From assembly GCF_014644295.1 (NCBI RefSeq), contig NZ_BMKK01000001.1:620001-684000 (forward strand): a DNA stretch of 64,000 nt, read 5' to 3'. Below the pieces are notes generated by a model. It was not told where the DNA came from. It saw only the letters and a program-made list of their open reading frames with translations, and searched no databases. The DNA comes from Emticicia aquatilis. GTDB lineage: Bacteria; Bacteroidota; Bacteroidia; Cytophagales; Spirosomataceae. Made by a program: the position numbers and the translations under genes. This document shows, piece by piece, positions 1 to 7,321 of this stretch (its first letter is position 1; each line of letters starts with the position of its first letter).

Positions 1-78
1 GGAAAAGCCAAAGAAGTTTCGTGGATGCTGATAATCATTGATATTTTTGCAATTTGGGCATTGTATTTAGGGCATTGA
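1..78 (+). CDS. C-terminal end of an unidentified, probably membrane protein (partial)
   Basis: An open frame enters from the left edge and stops at TGA 76-78. Only the last 25 residues are visible. They contain a hydrophobic run (WMLIIIDIFAIWALYLG) that looks like a final transmembrane helix with a very short tail. No family can be named from so little. The reading is supported by the hydrophobic, compositionally normal translation and by the absence of other genes before 145. Confidence 0.5.
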   Translation, partial: GKAKEVSWMLIIIDIFAIWALYLGH

Positions 79-86
79 TTGTTTAC

Positions 87-118
87 CACGGAGTTTCTCG
101 GAGTTTAGCACAGAGTTT
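87..118. repeat. Short 10-12 bp CACGGAGTTT-type tandem repeat
   Basis: Three imperfect copies of CACGGAGTTT follow each other between the partial gene and the nucleosidase gene (87-96, 99-106, 109-118). A relative of the same element lies at 16777-16820. No open frame is maintained through it. It looks like an intergenic short repeat rather than a coding or promoter element. Confidence 0.5.
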
Positions 119-144
119 ATAAATTTGAACAATACTATTTTACT

Positions 145-942
145 ATGAAGATTAAAGTTATTTTTTTTATAATATTCTCATTTTCAGCAACTTCCTTCGC
201 TCAAAGAATTGCGATTTTGGGAGCGATGACCGAAGAAGTAGAATTGCTTCAATCGCAGTTGAAAGGGGCAAAAACTAAGGAAATTTTAGGGTTTAAGTTC
301 AAAACTGGCAAGCTCAACGGTAAAAAAGTAGTTTTGGCTGAAACTGGTATCGGAAAAGCAAATGCCAGCATCGTTACGGCTTTGATTATCAAGGAGTTTT
401 CGCCAAAAACAATTATTTTTACGGGCGTTGCGGGTGCGGTAAATCCAGATTTGAACCAAGGAGATATTCTGATTGGCCGACGACTCTCGTACCACGATTA
501 TGGGCGATTGACCAACGATAGTTTGAAGTTCTACCCAACTCGCAATCCACATACTAAGCAGCTTAATCCGCAATTTTTCTTGTCTGATTCTACTTTAATT
601 ACAGTGGCTAATAAGGCCGCAAAAGGCATCGAACTCAAGAAAATAACGGCTGATTCGCCCCAACCGAGAGTTTCGGCAGGAACTATCGTCACGGGCGATA
701 CGTTTGTAGCTTCAAGTATAGCAGTGGCGGGTTTCCGCAAAAATTACCAAGCCGATGCCACCGAAATGGAGGGTGCCGCCGTTGCCCAAATTTGTTTTCA
801 GCAAAATTTACCTTTCTTGATTATCAGAAGTATCAGCGATAAAGCCAACGAAGCTGCTCCTGCCGATTTCCAAACATTCAAAAAAGTAGCTGCCGACAAT
901 TCGGCTATTTTAGTAAAAGCAATTATAAAAAATTTAGAATAA
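145..942 (+). CDS. 5'-methylthioadenosine/S-adenosylhomocysteine nucleosidase, apparently exported
   Basis: The 265-residue product is a PNP/UDP-phosphorylase-fold nucleosidase that would hydrolyse the glycosidic bond of methylthioadenosine or S-adenosylhomocysteine. The family landmarks are present: GAMTEEVELL near the N-terminus (Glu31 aligns with the catalytic Glu12 of the E. coli enzyme), ETGIGKANAS (66-75), FTGVAGAVN (92-100), MEGAA with Glu209, and SISDKAN with the catalytic Asp232. Unlike the cytosolic enzyme of about 230 residues, it carries about 20 extra N-terminal residues that form a clear Sec signal peptide ending SFAQ. The enzyme is therefore probably periplasmic. The next gene starts 7 bases downstream and encodes a PatB-like lyase, so the two probably form a sulfur/methionine salvage operon. 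A broader nucleoside specificity cannot be excluded. Confidence 0.88.
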   Translation: MKIKVIFFIIFSFSATSFAQRIAILGAMTEEVELLQSQLKGAKTKEILGFKFKTGKLNGKKVVLAETGIGKANASIVTALIIKEFSPKTIIFTGVAGAVNPDLNQGDILIGRRLSYHDYGRLTNDSLKFYPTRNPHTKQLNPQFFLSDSTLITVANKAAKGIELKKITADSPQPRVSAGTIVTGDTFVASSIAVAGFRKNYQADATEMEGAAVAQICFQQNLPFLIIRSISDKANEAAPADFQTFKKVAADNSAILVKAIIKNLE

Positions 943-949
943 AAATTTC

Positions 950-2089
950 ATGACTTACGATTTCGACGAACTCATTGACCGTACCAATACCGATAGCTTT
1001 AAGTGGGATAAATACAAAGACCGAGACATCATTCCGCTTTGGGTGGCTGATATGGATTTTAAGGCAGCTCCTCCAATTCTGAAAGCCCTCGAAGATGTGA
1101 CCAAACAAGGCGTAATTGGCTATTGGCACGCACCCGATGAGTTGGCCGATGTAATTGTGAAACGCCTTGACGAACGCCACAACTGGAAAATCGAAAAAGA
1201 TTGGATTGTGTATCTACCTGGGCTTGTGCCTGGCCTGACGCTTTCGAGCATGGTTGTGGGCAATGAAGGCGATGAAATAATTACGACTGTGCCTGTGTAT
1301 GGGCCATTTATGAAAGCCCCCGAAGCAGCCAAAAAGAAGCTCGTAAAAGTTCAAATGAAACTCGAAAACAACCGTTGGACGCTTGATTTTGATGCCATTC
1401 GTGCGGCAATCACGCCACGCACACGTATGTTTATGTTATGTAACCCGTATAATCCTGCGGGAACGGTTTTCACGAAAGAAGAACTGCAAACATTATCGGA
1501 TATTTGTTCCGAACATAATATTGTAATTTGTGCCGATGAAATCCACTGCGATTTGATTCTTGATGAGAACAAAAAGCACGTTTCGATAGCTACACTGAGC
1601 AAAGAAGCTGAAAATCAGACAATTACACTACTTTCACCGAGTAAAACTTTTAATATTGCGGGCTTGGGTTGCTCATTTGCAGTGATTCCAAATGATGAAA
1701 TCCGTGCGAAATTTGCCAATCTAAAATATATCGTAGAGCCAATGCCTTCGGCGTATGCCTATCAGGCAGCTTTAGCGGCTTATCGTGATTGTGACGAGTG
1801 GCATGAGCAATTATTGGCTTATTTACGCAAAAATCACGATTACGTTTTACAAGAAATGAACGCCTTTGCGGGCTTTAGTATGCAACCTCTCGAAGCCACC
1901 TATTTGGCTTGGATTGATACCCGTGAAAGTGGTATTGATAACATTGCCAAAGTTCTCGAAAATGCTGGTGTTGGTATCTCAGAAGGTGGTTTTTTCTTTG
2001 ATGGAAAAGGTTTTATTCGCCTAAATTTTGGCACTCAAATGCGACGCCTCGAAGCCGCCATTTGGCGAATGAGAAAAGTACTTTGTTGA
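950..2089 (+). CDS. patB: MalY/PatB-family PLP-dependent C-S beta-lyase / aminotransferase
   Basis: The 379-residue product is a fold-type I PLP enzyme of the MalY/PatB subgroup, which cleaves cystathionine or related cysteine conjugates to pyruvate, ammonia and a thiol, or acts as an aminotransferase. The N-terminal signature IPLWVADMDF (28-37), the CNPYNPAGTVF segment (164-174), the cofactor-contacting Asp196 in ADEIH, and the Schiff-base lysine Lys232 in SPSKTFN are all present. The length is typical for the family and there is no signal peptide, so it acts in the cytoplasm. It begins 7 bases after the nucleosidase gene. The exact substrate cannot be told from sequence; cystathionine beta-lyase activity is the usual assignment. 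Confidence 0.88.
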   Translation: MTYDFDELIDRTNTDSFKWDKYKDRDIIPLWVADMDFKAAPPILKALEDVTKQGVIGYWHAPDELADVIVKRLDERHNWKIEKDWIVYLPGLVPGLTLSSMVVGNEGDEIITTVPVYGPFMKAPEAAKKKLVKVQMKLENNRWTLDFDAIRAAITPRTRMFMLCNPYNPAGTVFTKEELQTLSDICSEHNIVICADEIHCDLILDENKKHVSIATLSKEAENQTITLLSPSKTFNIAGLGCSFAVIPNDEIRAKFANLKYIVEPMPSAYAYQAALAAYRDCDEWHEQLLAYLRKNHDYVLQEMNAFAGFSMQPLEATYLAWIDTRESGIDNIAKVLENAGVGISEGGFFFDGKGFIRLNFGTQMRRLEAAIWRMRKVLC

Positions 2090-2224
2090 AAAAATGTAGA
2101 AAATAGTAGTCAGAGAATTTGTTTTTACAGCATTTGCAGATTAATTTCGTTAAAACCTAAAACAAATAAGTTCTTATGAAGTTTTAGGTTTTATTAATGC
2201 TAAATTTTCAATGAATACAAAGAC

Positions 2225-2232
2225 TACTTTTG
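2225..2232 (+). promoter_or_regulatory. Bacteroidetes -7 element TACTTTTG before the sigma-like gene
   Basis: TACTTTTG matches the TAnnTTTG -7 consensus of Bacteroidetes primary sigma factor promoters exactly. A good TTG -33 element is not evident. A start about 6 bases downstream would leave a short leader before the ATG at 2251 and would exclude the upstream TTG codon at 2230 as a start. Confidence 0.45.
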
Positions 2233-2250
2233 TTAGTCATAAAGATACAA

Positions 2251-2691
2251 ATGAGTACATTAAGGCCCACAAGTAAATCGTTACGCAAGACCAATAATGA
2301 ACCCGCTCTTTTATTGTATGACAAATACGGTGCAATGGCGTATGGCGTAATACTACAAATAATTCCACAAGAAGAACTTGCACAAGAAGTACTCGTAGAA
2401 TTATTTAATACATCATCATTGATTAATTGTACCGAAGGGCTTAGTGATGCCATTTGTATCATTCGTAACGCCCGAACAAAAGCTCTTGAATTTAAGAGTC
2501 GCTTAAATGCCTTACTTCCAAATAGTGAAGATACTAATCATAGTGATAGCGATTCGCTTCCTAATTTGATTTTTAATTTAGCCTTTAAACAAGGGCTGTC
2601 GCTCGATATAATTGCTGTAAAACTGGGTTTATCAAAAGAAGCCGCAATGAAAGCTATTAGCAACCATGTAAAATCTTTTCGTAAACCTTAA
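2251..2691 (+). CDS. Degenerate ECF-type RNA polymerase sigma-factor-like protein
   Basis: The 146-residue product, counted from the ATG at 2251, has the size and helical layout of a small ECF sigma factor. Its C-terminal third (FKQGLSLDIIAVKLGL followed by SKEAAMKAISNHVKSFRK) resembles the region 4 helix-turn-helix. The N-terminal half (LLYDKYGAMAYGVILQIIP) recalls region 2 but lacks the usual conserved -10-recognition residues, so function as a true sigma is doubtful. The following gene, 12 bases away, encodes a membrane protein with the N-terminus of an anti-sigma factor, which supports a sigma/anti-sigma pair. I prefer the ATG at 2251 because the upstream TTG lies inside a -7 promoter element. 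Confidence 0.6.
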   Translation: MSTLRPTSKSLRKTNNEPALLLYDKYGAMAYGVILQIIPQEELAQEVLVELFNTSSLINCTEGLSDAICIIRNARTKALEFKSRLNALLPNSEDTNHSDSDSLPNLIFNLAFKQGLSLDIIAVKLGLSKEAAMKAISNHVKSFRKP

Positions 2692-2703
2692 ACTGCTATA
2701 AAA

Positions 2704-3174
2704 GTGAATCCTAAAGAATACATCGAAAGCGGTATTTTGGAAACCTACATATTAGGTTTAGCATCTGATAATCAACAAGAAGAAGTTGAAAAGTACTTAC
2801 AGATTTTTCCTGAAGTTTCTTTGGCACTCGAAGATTTAGGAAAGGTTATCAACGGGCATTTTTCGGCCAGTATCCCTCCTCCAAGCGTGCGTCAACGTAT
2901 CAAAGAATTTGACCATGATAGTTTGAAAAAATGGGATTTTAATGAGCAAACTCATTCCCAAAACAATACACAGAAGGAAGAAGTAAAATATTTAGAGGTA
3001 GAAGTAAGCGACACTCACCTACGTGTACACAAATACTGGCGACCAGCCTTTATTGCGATTTTTATTTTATCTAAAATATTTTTAGCGGCGGCCTTATATT
3101 TTTACTTCAAATCTGACTCGCTCAATAAAGAAAACTTAAAACTACAACAAGAAATAGAGTTATTGAAGAAATAA
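2704..3174 (+). CDS. Membrane-anchored anti-sigma-factor-like protein
   Basis: The 156-residue product begins with YIESGILETYILGLAS, the characteristic opening of Bacteroidetes anti-sigma factors of the RskA-like kind, followed by the acidic helix EEVEKYLQIFPEV. One transmembrane helix lies at about 112-134, and a lysine- and glutamate-rich coiled tail (SLNKENLKLQQEIELLKK) follows. The C-terminal periplasmic domain is much shorter than in full-length family members. It starts with GTG 12 bases after the sigma-like gene and is surely co-transcribed with it. The likely role is to hold the sigma-like partner at the inner membrane until a signal arrives; this is inferred from family and context. 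Confidence 0.68.
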   Translation: MNPKEYIESGILETYILGLASDNQQEEVEKYLQIFPEVSLALEDLGKVINGHFSASIPPPSVRQRIKEFDHDSLKKWDFNEQTHSQNNTQKEEVKYLEVEVSDTHLRVHKYWRPAFIAIFILSKIFLAAALYFYFKSDSLNKENLKLQQEIELLKK

Positions 3175-3200
3175 TCTTCGATAATTCTATTTTACCTACA

Positions 3201-3764
3201 ATGCACGAACTCGAACCCACCTACAACTGGCGTAAATATTATATAAGTGAAGCCGATAAAAAATCGCCTTTCTATGGCCGAGCCTACGGCAATACTTACC
3301 AAAACACCATTTATGGCTATTACATAGACCCAAACTGGGACGACATCGGCTCAGAAACGCTTTATTGCAAAATTCTGATGGTCGATTATGGTGCTCGATA
3401 CGCCGTTATTGAACTTTTTGGAGAATGGAACGACACACTCCACAACGACATCATGTTTCTGAAACGAACCGTGATTGATTATTTAGTCGAAAAAGGCATT
3501 AATCAATACATTTTGATTGGTGAAAATATCCTGCAATTTCATGGTAGCGAACAAGACTATTACGAAGAATGGTTTGAGGATATTGAAGATGGTTGGATTG
3601 CAGCGGTGAGTTTTAGAGACTTTATTTTGGAAGAATTCAAGCGTTATCACCTTGATTCGTACATTAACTTTGGCGGTACACTACAAATAGATAATTGGCG
3701 AACCATGAAGCCCAACTTGTTCTATGAGTTGGTTAAAGGTCTAATTATACGGAGGTTAAACTAA
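3201..3764 (+). CDS. Conserved hypothetical cytoplasmic protein
   Basis: I do not recognise a named family. The 187-residue product has no signal peptide or membrane segment. It is rich in aromatic and acidic residues (YYEEWFEDIEDGW near 127-139) and has mixed alpha/beta character. It starts 26 bases after the anti-sigma gene on the same strand, so it may be the last gene of that operon, although nothing in its sequence links it to sigma regulation. Codon use is like that of its neighbours and the frame is clean. Confidence 0.6.
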   Translation: MHELEPTYNWRKYYISEADKKSPFYGRAYGNTYQNTIYGYYIDPNWDDIGSETLYCKILMVDYGARYAVIELFGEWNDTLHNDIMFLKRTVIDYLVEKGINQYILIGENILQFHGSEQDYYEEWFEDIEDGWIAAVSFRDFILEEFKRYHLDSYINFGGTLQIDNWRTMKPNLFYELVKGLIIRRLN

Positions 3765-3799
3765 CGATTATTTTTTTCGGAAAAAATCATTTCCTCTTG

Positions 3800-3807
3800 T
3801 ATATTTG
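3800..3807 (+). promoter_or_regulatory. -7 element TATATTTG before the hybrid kinase gene
   Basis: TATATTTG fits TAnnTTTG exactly and lies 81 bases before the hybrid kinase start. An AT-rich, weakly self-complementary stretch just upstream (about 3766-3790) may end the preceding transcript. No perfect TTG -33 box is seen at the expected distance. Confidence 0.4.
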
Positions 3808-3887
3808 AAAGGCAAAAAGTACAAAAATCGTATATTACACAACCAAATTTTTCGAGCCTCTTTAATAAAATAGCCGTTATAAAAAGA

Positions 3888-6638
3888 ATGAACTTTTTCA
3901 AAAGTTATAGTTTTGCTGTCATTTTATTTTTATTTATTCCACGTTTAGCACCCGCTCAAGAATCGGTTTTAACATCTGCTAAAACCTATCCTATAAACTT
4001 ATCTGATGCAATAGGAATTTTTAAAGACTCTACAGCCACACTCTCATTAGAGCAAGTTAGGTCTAAATATTTCCAAAAAAACAATAAAAAACACTTCCTT
4101 TTTCCGTACTCCAACAACATCTATTGGGTTAAATTCCAACTTAAAAATACAGACTCCACTAACCATAACTTTATACTGGTTTGGTCAAACCCATTAGTTG
4201 AACAGCTCGATTTTTATATAACAGATAATACTGGTAAGGGTTTTGTGCATCAGCAGCAAAAAATTCTGACAAAAGAAAAAGAAAAACCATTACTTGACCA
4301 AGACCCTCGATTTAACTTTACACTTAAAACAGGAGAAAGAAAAGAGGTTTTCATAAAACTAACTTCCAAGCGAGGGCATTACGGCAAATTGATACTACAC
4401 AACGAAAAATCTTATTATAAAAGTCAACTTAATAGCCATTCAAGTCAAAGTTTTTTTAATGGTTTGGTCATTTTTAGGCTTTTTTTGGTTGTTATCTTAG
4501 GATTTTTTATCATCAAAGATTGGCCTTTCAGGTTGTATTCGTTGCATACCGTTATCAAAACTTTTGCTTTTTGGGGATATATCAATGTGGCTGGGCCGTG
4601 GTTTTCTGATAATCCAGAAATCGTTGCTAAAATTGATTTCTTGTTCTACAATTCCGTTACGCTCGGTGCAGGATTATTCGTATATTTTACTCAAATCAAG
4701 GGAAAACTACCAAAAATTCACACCTTCATTGCTCTTTTCATTATTGCACTAACTGTATTTGAGAGCATTATTATCTTTATTGATTACCAATGGTATTGGC
4801 TAAAATTAGGAGTTTATAGTATTATTTTATCGGCCATCTATTTTTCGGCACTTTACATTTATTGTATTTTCAAGAAAATATCAATTGAAAAACACTATGC
4901 AATTCCCTTCATATTGGGCTTAATAAGCTATGCTTTGCTTTATATCAGACTTTTGGGCTGGATAGAACTCGAAGCAGTTTATTCGATAGCCTACTTCTTA
5001 TTTTTTGGTGAAATCTTTGTTTTTGTTATTTTCTTAGGTGGAATCTTCAGAAATGCCCAACAAAAACTTGATTTTAGTATTGTACAAAATAGCAAACTAA
5101 AAGACTTAGATAATCTAAAGACCAACTTTTTTGCCAATATTTCTCACGAATTTCGTACGCCACTCACCTTAATTTTGGCTCCTGCACAAGATTTGGTTAG
5201 AGAGACTCCTACCAATGTTGCCTATCAGGTTATTTACCGAAATGCCAATCGTTTACTCGAACTTATCAATCAATTACTCGACATTACAAAAATAGAAGCT
5301 GGGCAAATGAATTTAGATTTAGAAAAAGTAAACTTACCAGTCTATTTCCGAACATTTGTGAGCTCGTTTGCATCTTTGGCTCAAAGTAAAGATATCGACT
5401 TTAGTTTTAAGCAAAATCTTGATGAAATTTGGGGTTTGATTGATGTAGATAAAATCGAAAAAATTATTACAAATTTGCTCTCAAATGCTTTTAAGTTTAC
5501 AGAAAATAATAAAAAAGTAAGCGTAAAAATCACCTATGAAGAAAATCATTTGTTGATTGAAATAAGTGACGAAGGCATCGGGATTTCGAAGGATAAATTA
5601 GAAAAAATTTTTGATAGATTTTATCAAGTTGAAAGTAATTCTAACCGCAAATTTGATGGTACGGGCATTGGTTTGGCTTTAGTAAAAGAACTTGTGGAGG
5701 TAATGAAAGGTAAAATTGATGTACGGAGCCAGGAAAATGTAGGTACTAAGTTTGAGCTTTTTATACCAGTAAAATATGAGCCAGCTGAAACTTACGCCCA
5801 ATTACCGATTGTAAAAACAGAAGCACCTTTGGCGATTGTAAATGATTCGACTGTCAATAATATAAAAAATATAGATTCCGATAACGAACAAATATTACTC
5901 ATTGTAGATGACAATGACGATATTAGGAGATATATTAGAAGTATTTTTGAAGCAGAATATACCATAATTGAAGCCATTAATGGCAAAGACGGTATCTTGA
6001 AAGCCAATGAAAAAGTACCGAATCTGATTATTAGCGATTTGATGATGCCCGAAATGGACGGTTTTGAATTTTGTAAGCACATTAAATCTGATGAGAGAAC
6101 ATCGCATATCCCAATAATTATGCTTACGGCAAAAGCCAATATTGAAAGCCGAATTGAAGGATTGGAACTGGGAGCCGACGATTATCTGATTAAACCGTTT
6201 AATAAAGAAGAGGTTGAAGCAAGGGTTAAAAACCTCATTGCAATTCGTGAGAATTTAAAGAAATATTATAGTAAAGATTTGGTAAAAGAAAATCCTGATG
6301 CGGTAAAGATAAGTGCCGTTGATGCAGGATTTTTAAATAAAATCAAAGAGATAATCGAAGAAAATATAGGAAATACAAACTTTGATGTTGAGCAATTTGC
6401 TGCGGCCATGAATATGAGTTCGGTTCAACTTCGCCGAAAAATAAAGTCGCTCACTAATTATACTGTGGTTGAATTTGTGCGAAATTATCGTTTACAAAAA
6501 GCAGCCGAAATGCTAACTCAAAAAACAGGTAATGTTTCTGAGATTGCCTACCGAGTTGGCTTTGAAAGTTTGCCTTATTTTAGTAAAACTTTTCAAGAAT
6601 TCTACGGTGTTTCTCCTTCAGAGTACACCTCAAAATAA
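3888..6638 (+). CDS. One-piece hybrid two-component regulator (7TMR-DISM sensor, kinase, receiver, AraC)
   Basis: The 916-residue product combines an entire two-component pathway. A signal peptide (1-23) leads to a 7TMR-DISM-type extracellular domain (about 30-180). Seven membrane helices follow (about 190-390), then a HisKA domain with phospho-acceptor His420 in NISHEFRTPLT and a HATPase domain with the N-box near 530 and GTGIGLALVK (591-600). A receiver domain carries Asp717 in ISDLMMPEMDG and the conserved KPF near 769-771. The protein ends in an AraC-type helix-turn-helix domain (about 815-915). It would sense an outside ligand and regulate transcription directly from the membrane. The order is the same as in the polysaccharide-sensing HTCS proteins of Bacteroidetes, but the sensor domain differs. 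No obvious target sits beside it; the LytTR gene starts 226 bases later with its own promoter. Confidence 0.93.
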   Translation: MNFFKSYSFAVILFLFIPRLAPAQESVLTSAKTYPINLSDAIGIFKDSTATLSLEQVRSKYFQKNNKKHFLFPYSNNIYWVKFQLKNTDSTNHNFILVWSNPLVEQLDFYITDNTGKGFVHQQQKILTKEKEKPLLDQDPRFNFTLKTGERKEVFIKLTSKRGHYGKLILHNEKSYYKSQLNSHSSQSFFNGLVIFRLFLVVILGFFIIKDWPFRLYSLHTVIKTFAFWGYINVAGPWFSDNPEIVAKIDFLFYNSVTLGAGLFVYFTQIKGKLPKIHTFIALFIIALTVFESIIIFIDYQWYWLKLGVYSIILSAIYFSALYIYCIFKKISIEKHYAIPFILGLISYALLYIRLLGWIELEAVYSIAYFLFFGEIFVFVIFLGGIFRNAQQKLDFSIVQNSKLKDLDNLKTNFFANISHEFRTPLTLILAPAQDLVRETPTNVAYQVIYRNANRLLELINQLLDITKIEAGQMNLDLEKVNLPVYFRTFVSSFASLAQSKDIDFSFKQNLDEIWGLIDVDKIEKIITNLLSNAFKFTENNKKVSVKITYEENHLLIEISDEGIGISKDKLEKIFDRFYQVESNSNRKFDGTGIGLALVKELVEVMKGKIDVRSQENVGTKFELFIPVKYEPAETYAQLPIVKTEAPLAIVNDSTVNNIKNIDSDNEQILLIVDDNDDIRRYIRSIFEAEYTIIEAINGKDGILKANEKVPNLIISDLMMPEMDGFEFCKHIKSDERTSHIPIIMLTAKANIESRIEGLELGADDYLIKPFNKEEVEARVKNLIAIRENLKKYYSKDLVKENPDAVKISAVDAGFLNKIKEIIEENIGNTNFDVEQFAAAMNMSSVQLRRKIKSLTNYTVVEFVRNYRLQKAAEMLTQKTGNVSEIAYRVGFESLPYFSKTFQEFYGVSPSEYTSK

Positions 6639-6765
6639 CCTCAAAATCATATACTTTCAGACAAGAGCTATATCGGTTTATTTTTATATAAATCAATATG
6701 GCTTTTTTTACATTTTATTTTAATCTCTCATAAAAAAAAGCATTTTATGGTGTTTTTTATGTAAA

Positions 6766-6804
6766 ATGTTCAAAATGAGTTAAAGAATGTTCAAAATGAG
6801 TTAA
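6766..6804 (+). promoter_or_regulatory. Perfect 18-bp direct repeat with 21-bp period: probable LytTR operator
   Basis: ATGTTCAAAATGAGTTAA occurs at 6766-6783 and again, without a mismatch, at 6787-6804, separated by 3 bases. The 21-bp period is two helical turns, as expected for direct-repeat binding by LytTR-domain proteins. The second copy overlaps the place where a -33 element should be relative to the -7 box at 6826-6833. A LytTR gene follows at 6865, which suggests autoregulation. Confidence 0.6.
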
Positions 6805-6825
6805 CACCTATATTCTTATTTCCCA

Positions 6826-6833
6826 TAGGTTTG
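6826..6833 (+). promoter_or_regulatory. -7 element TAGGTTTG before the LytTR gene
   Basis: TAGGTTTG matches TAnnTTTG and lies 31 bases before the LytTR start codon and 21 bases after the end of the direct repeat. There is no good TTG at -33; the direct repeat occupies that place, as in activator-dependent promoters. Confidence 0.5.
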
Positions 6834-6864
6834 TGCATCTTCTTACCACATTATTAAGATTCAC

Positions 6865-7227
6865 ATGGAAACCCAAAATTTACTACTACACATTGGCGGA
6901 CGCACCAAAGCTTCGCCCGAAAACATTCTATTACTCAAAGCTGATATTAACTACACACAAGTTTTTTTTAGTGATGGTAGTAGCTTCTTGAGCTCTACCA
7001 ACATCGGTGTTTTTGAGAAACGACTTCAAGAATCTGGCCAGTTTTTTCGGCCCAATCGCTCATATATTATTAACCGCTCTTTTGTATCTGAGTTTGAAGA
7101 ATTATCTAAGACAATTAAACTTCAAAACGAAAAAGTGATAAGCTTATCACGTAGAAGAATGAAACAATTTTATCATTTCGCTAACCCAAAAACAGAAGAC
7201 CAAGCATCGACTGACCTTTCGTGGTAG
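6865..7227 (+). CDS. Stand-alone LytTR DNA-binding regulator (first of four paralogues)
   Basis: The 120-residue product is almost entirely one LytTR DNA-binding domain. The core runs from ASPENILLLKADINYTQVFF (16-35), through FFRPNRSYIIN (60-70), to the basic end SLSRRRMKQF. No receiver or sensory domain is present, so how it is switched is unknown. It shares the DINYT and SRR signatures with the genes at 25651, 40641 (minus strand) and 59906, which makes a lineage-specific subfamily. A phased direct repeat lies just upstream. A giant secreted repeat protein gene begins 94 bases downstream, after a terminator-like hairpin. The likely role is to control its own promoter and that secreted protein; this is inference from position. 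Confidence 0.85.
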   Translation: METQNLLLHIGGRTKASPENILLLKADINYTQVFFSDGSSFLSSTNIGVFEKRLQESGQFFRPNRSYIINRSFVSEFEELSKTIKLQNEKVISLSRRRMKQFYHFANPKTEDQASTDLSW

Positions 7228-7242
7228 AAAGATAAAAGATTG

Positions 7243-7279
7243 GAGGGGGGGCTCTTTCGAGAATCTCTCTCCTCTTTTT
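7243..7279 (+). terminator. Terminator-like hairpin between the LytTR gene and the giant gene (possible attenuator)
   Basis: GAGGGGGGG (7243-7251) can pair, with three G-U wobbles, with TCTCTCCTC (7266-7274), and TTTTT follows at 7275-7279. As RNA this resembles an intrinsic terminator. No clear TAnnTTTG promoter lies between it and the ATG at 7322, so it may set the ratio of regulator to downstream transcript. Confidence 0.4.
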
Positions 7280-7321
7280 GTAAACTATCACATTACTATT
7301 AAATCTTAAATTTTTCTACCA

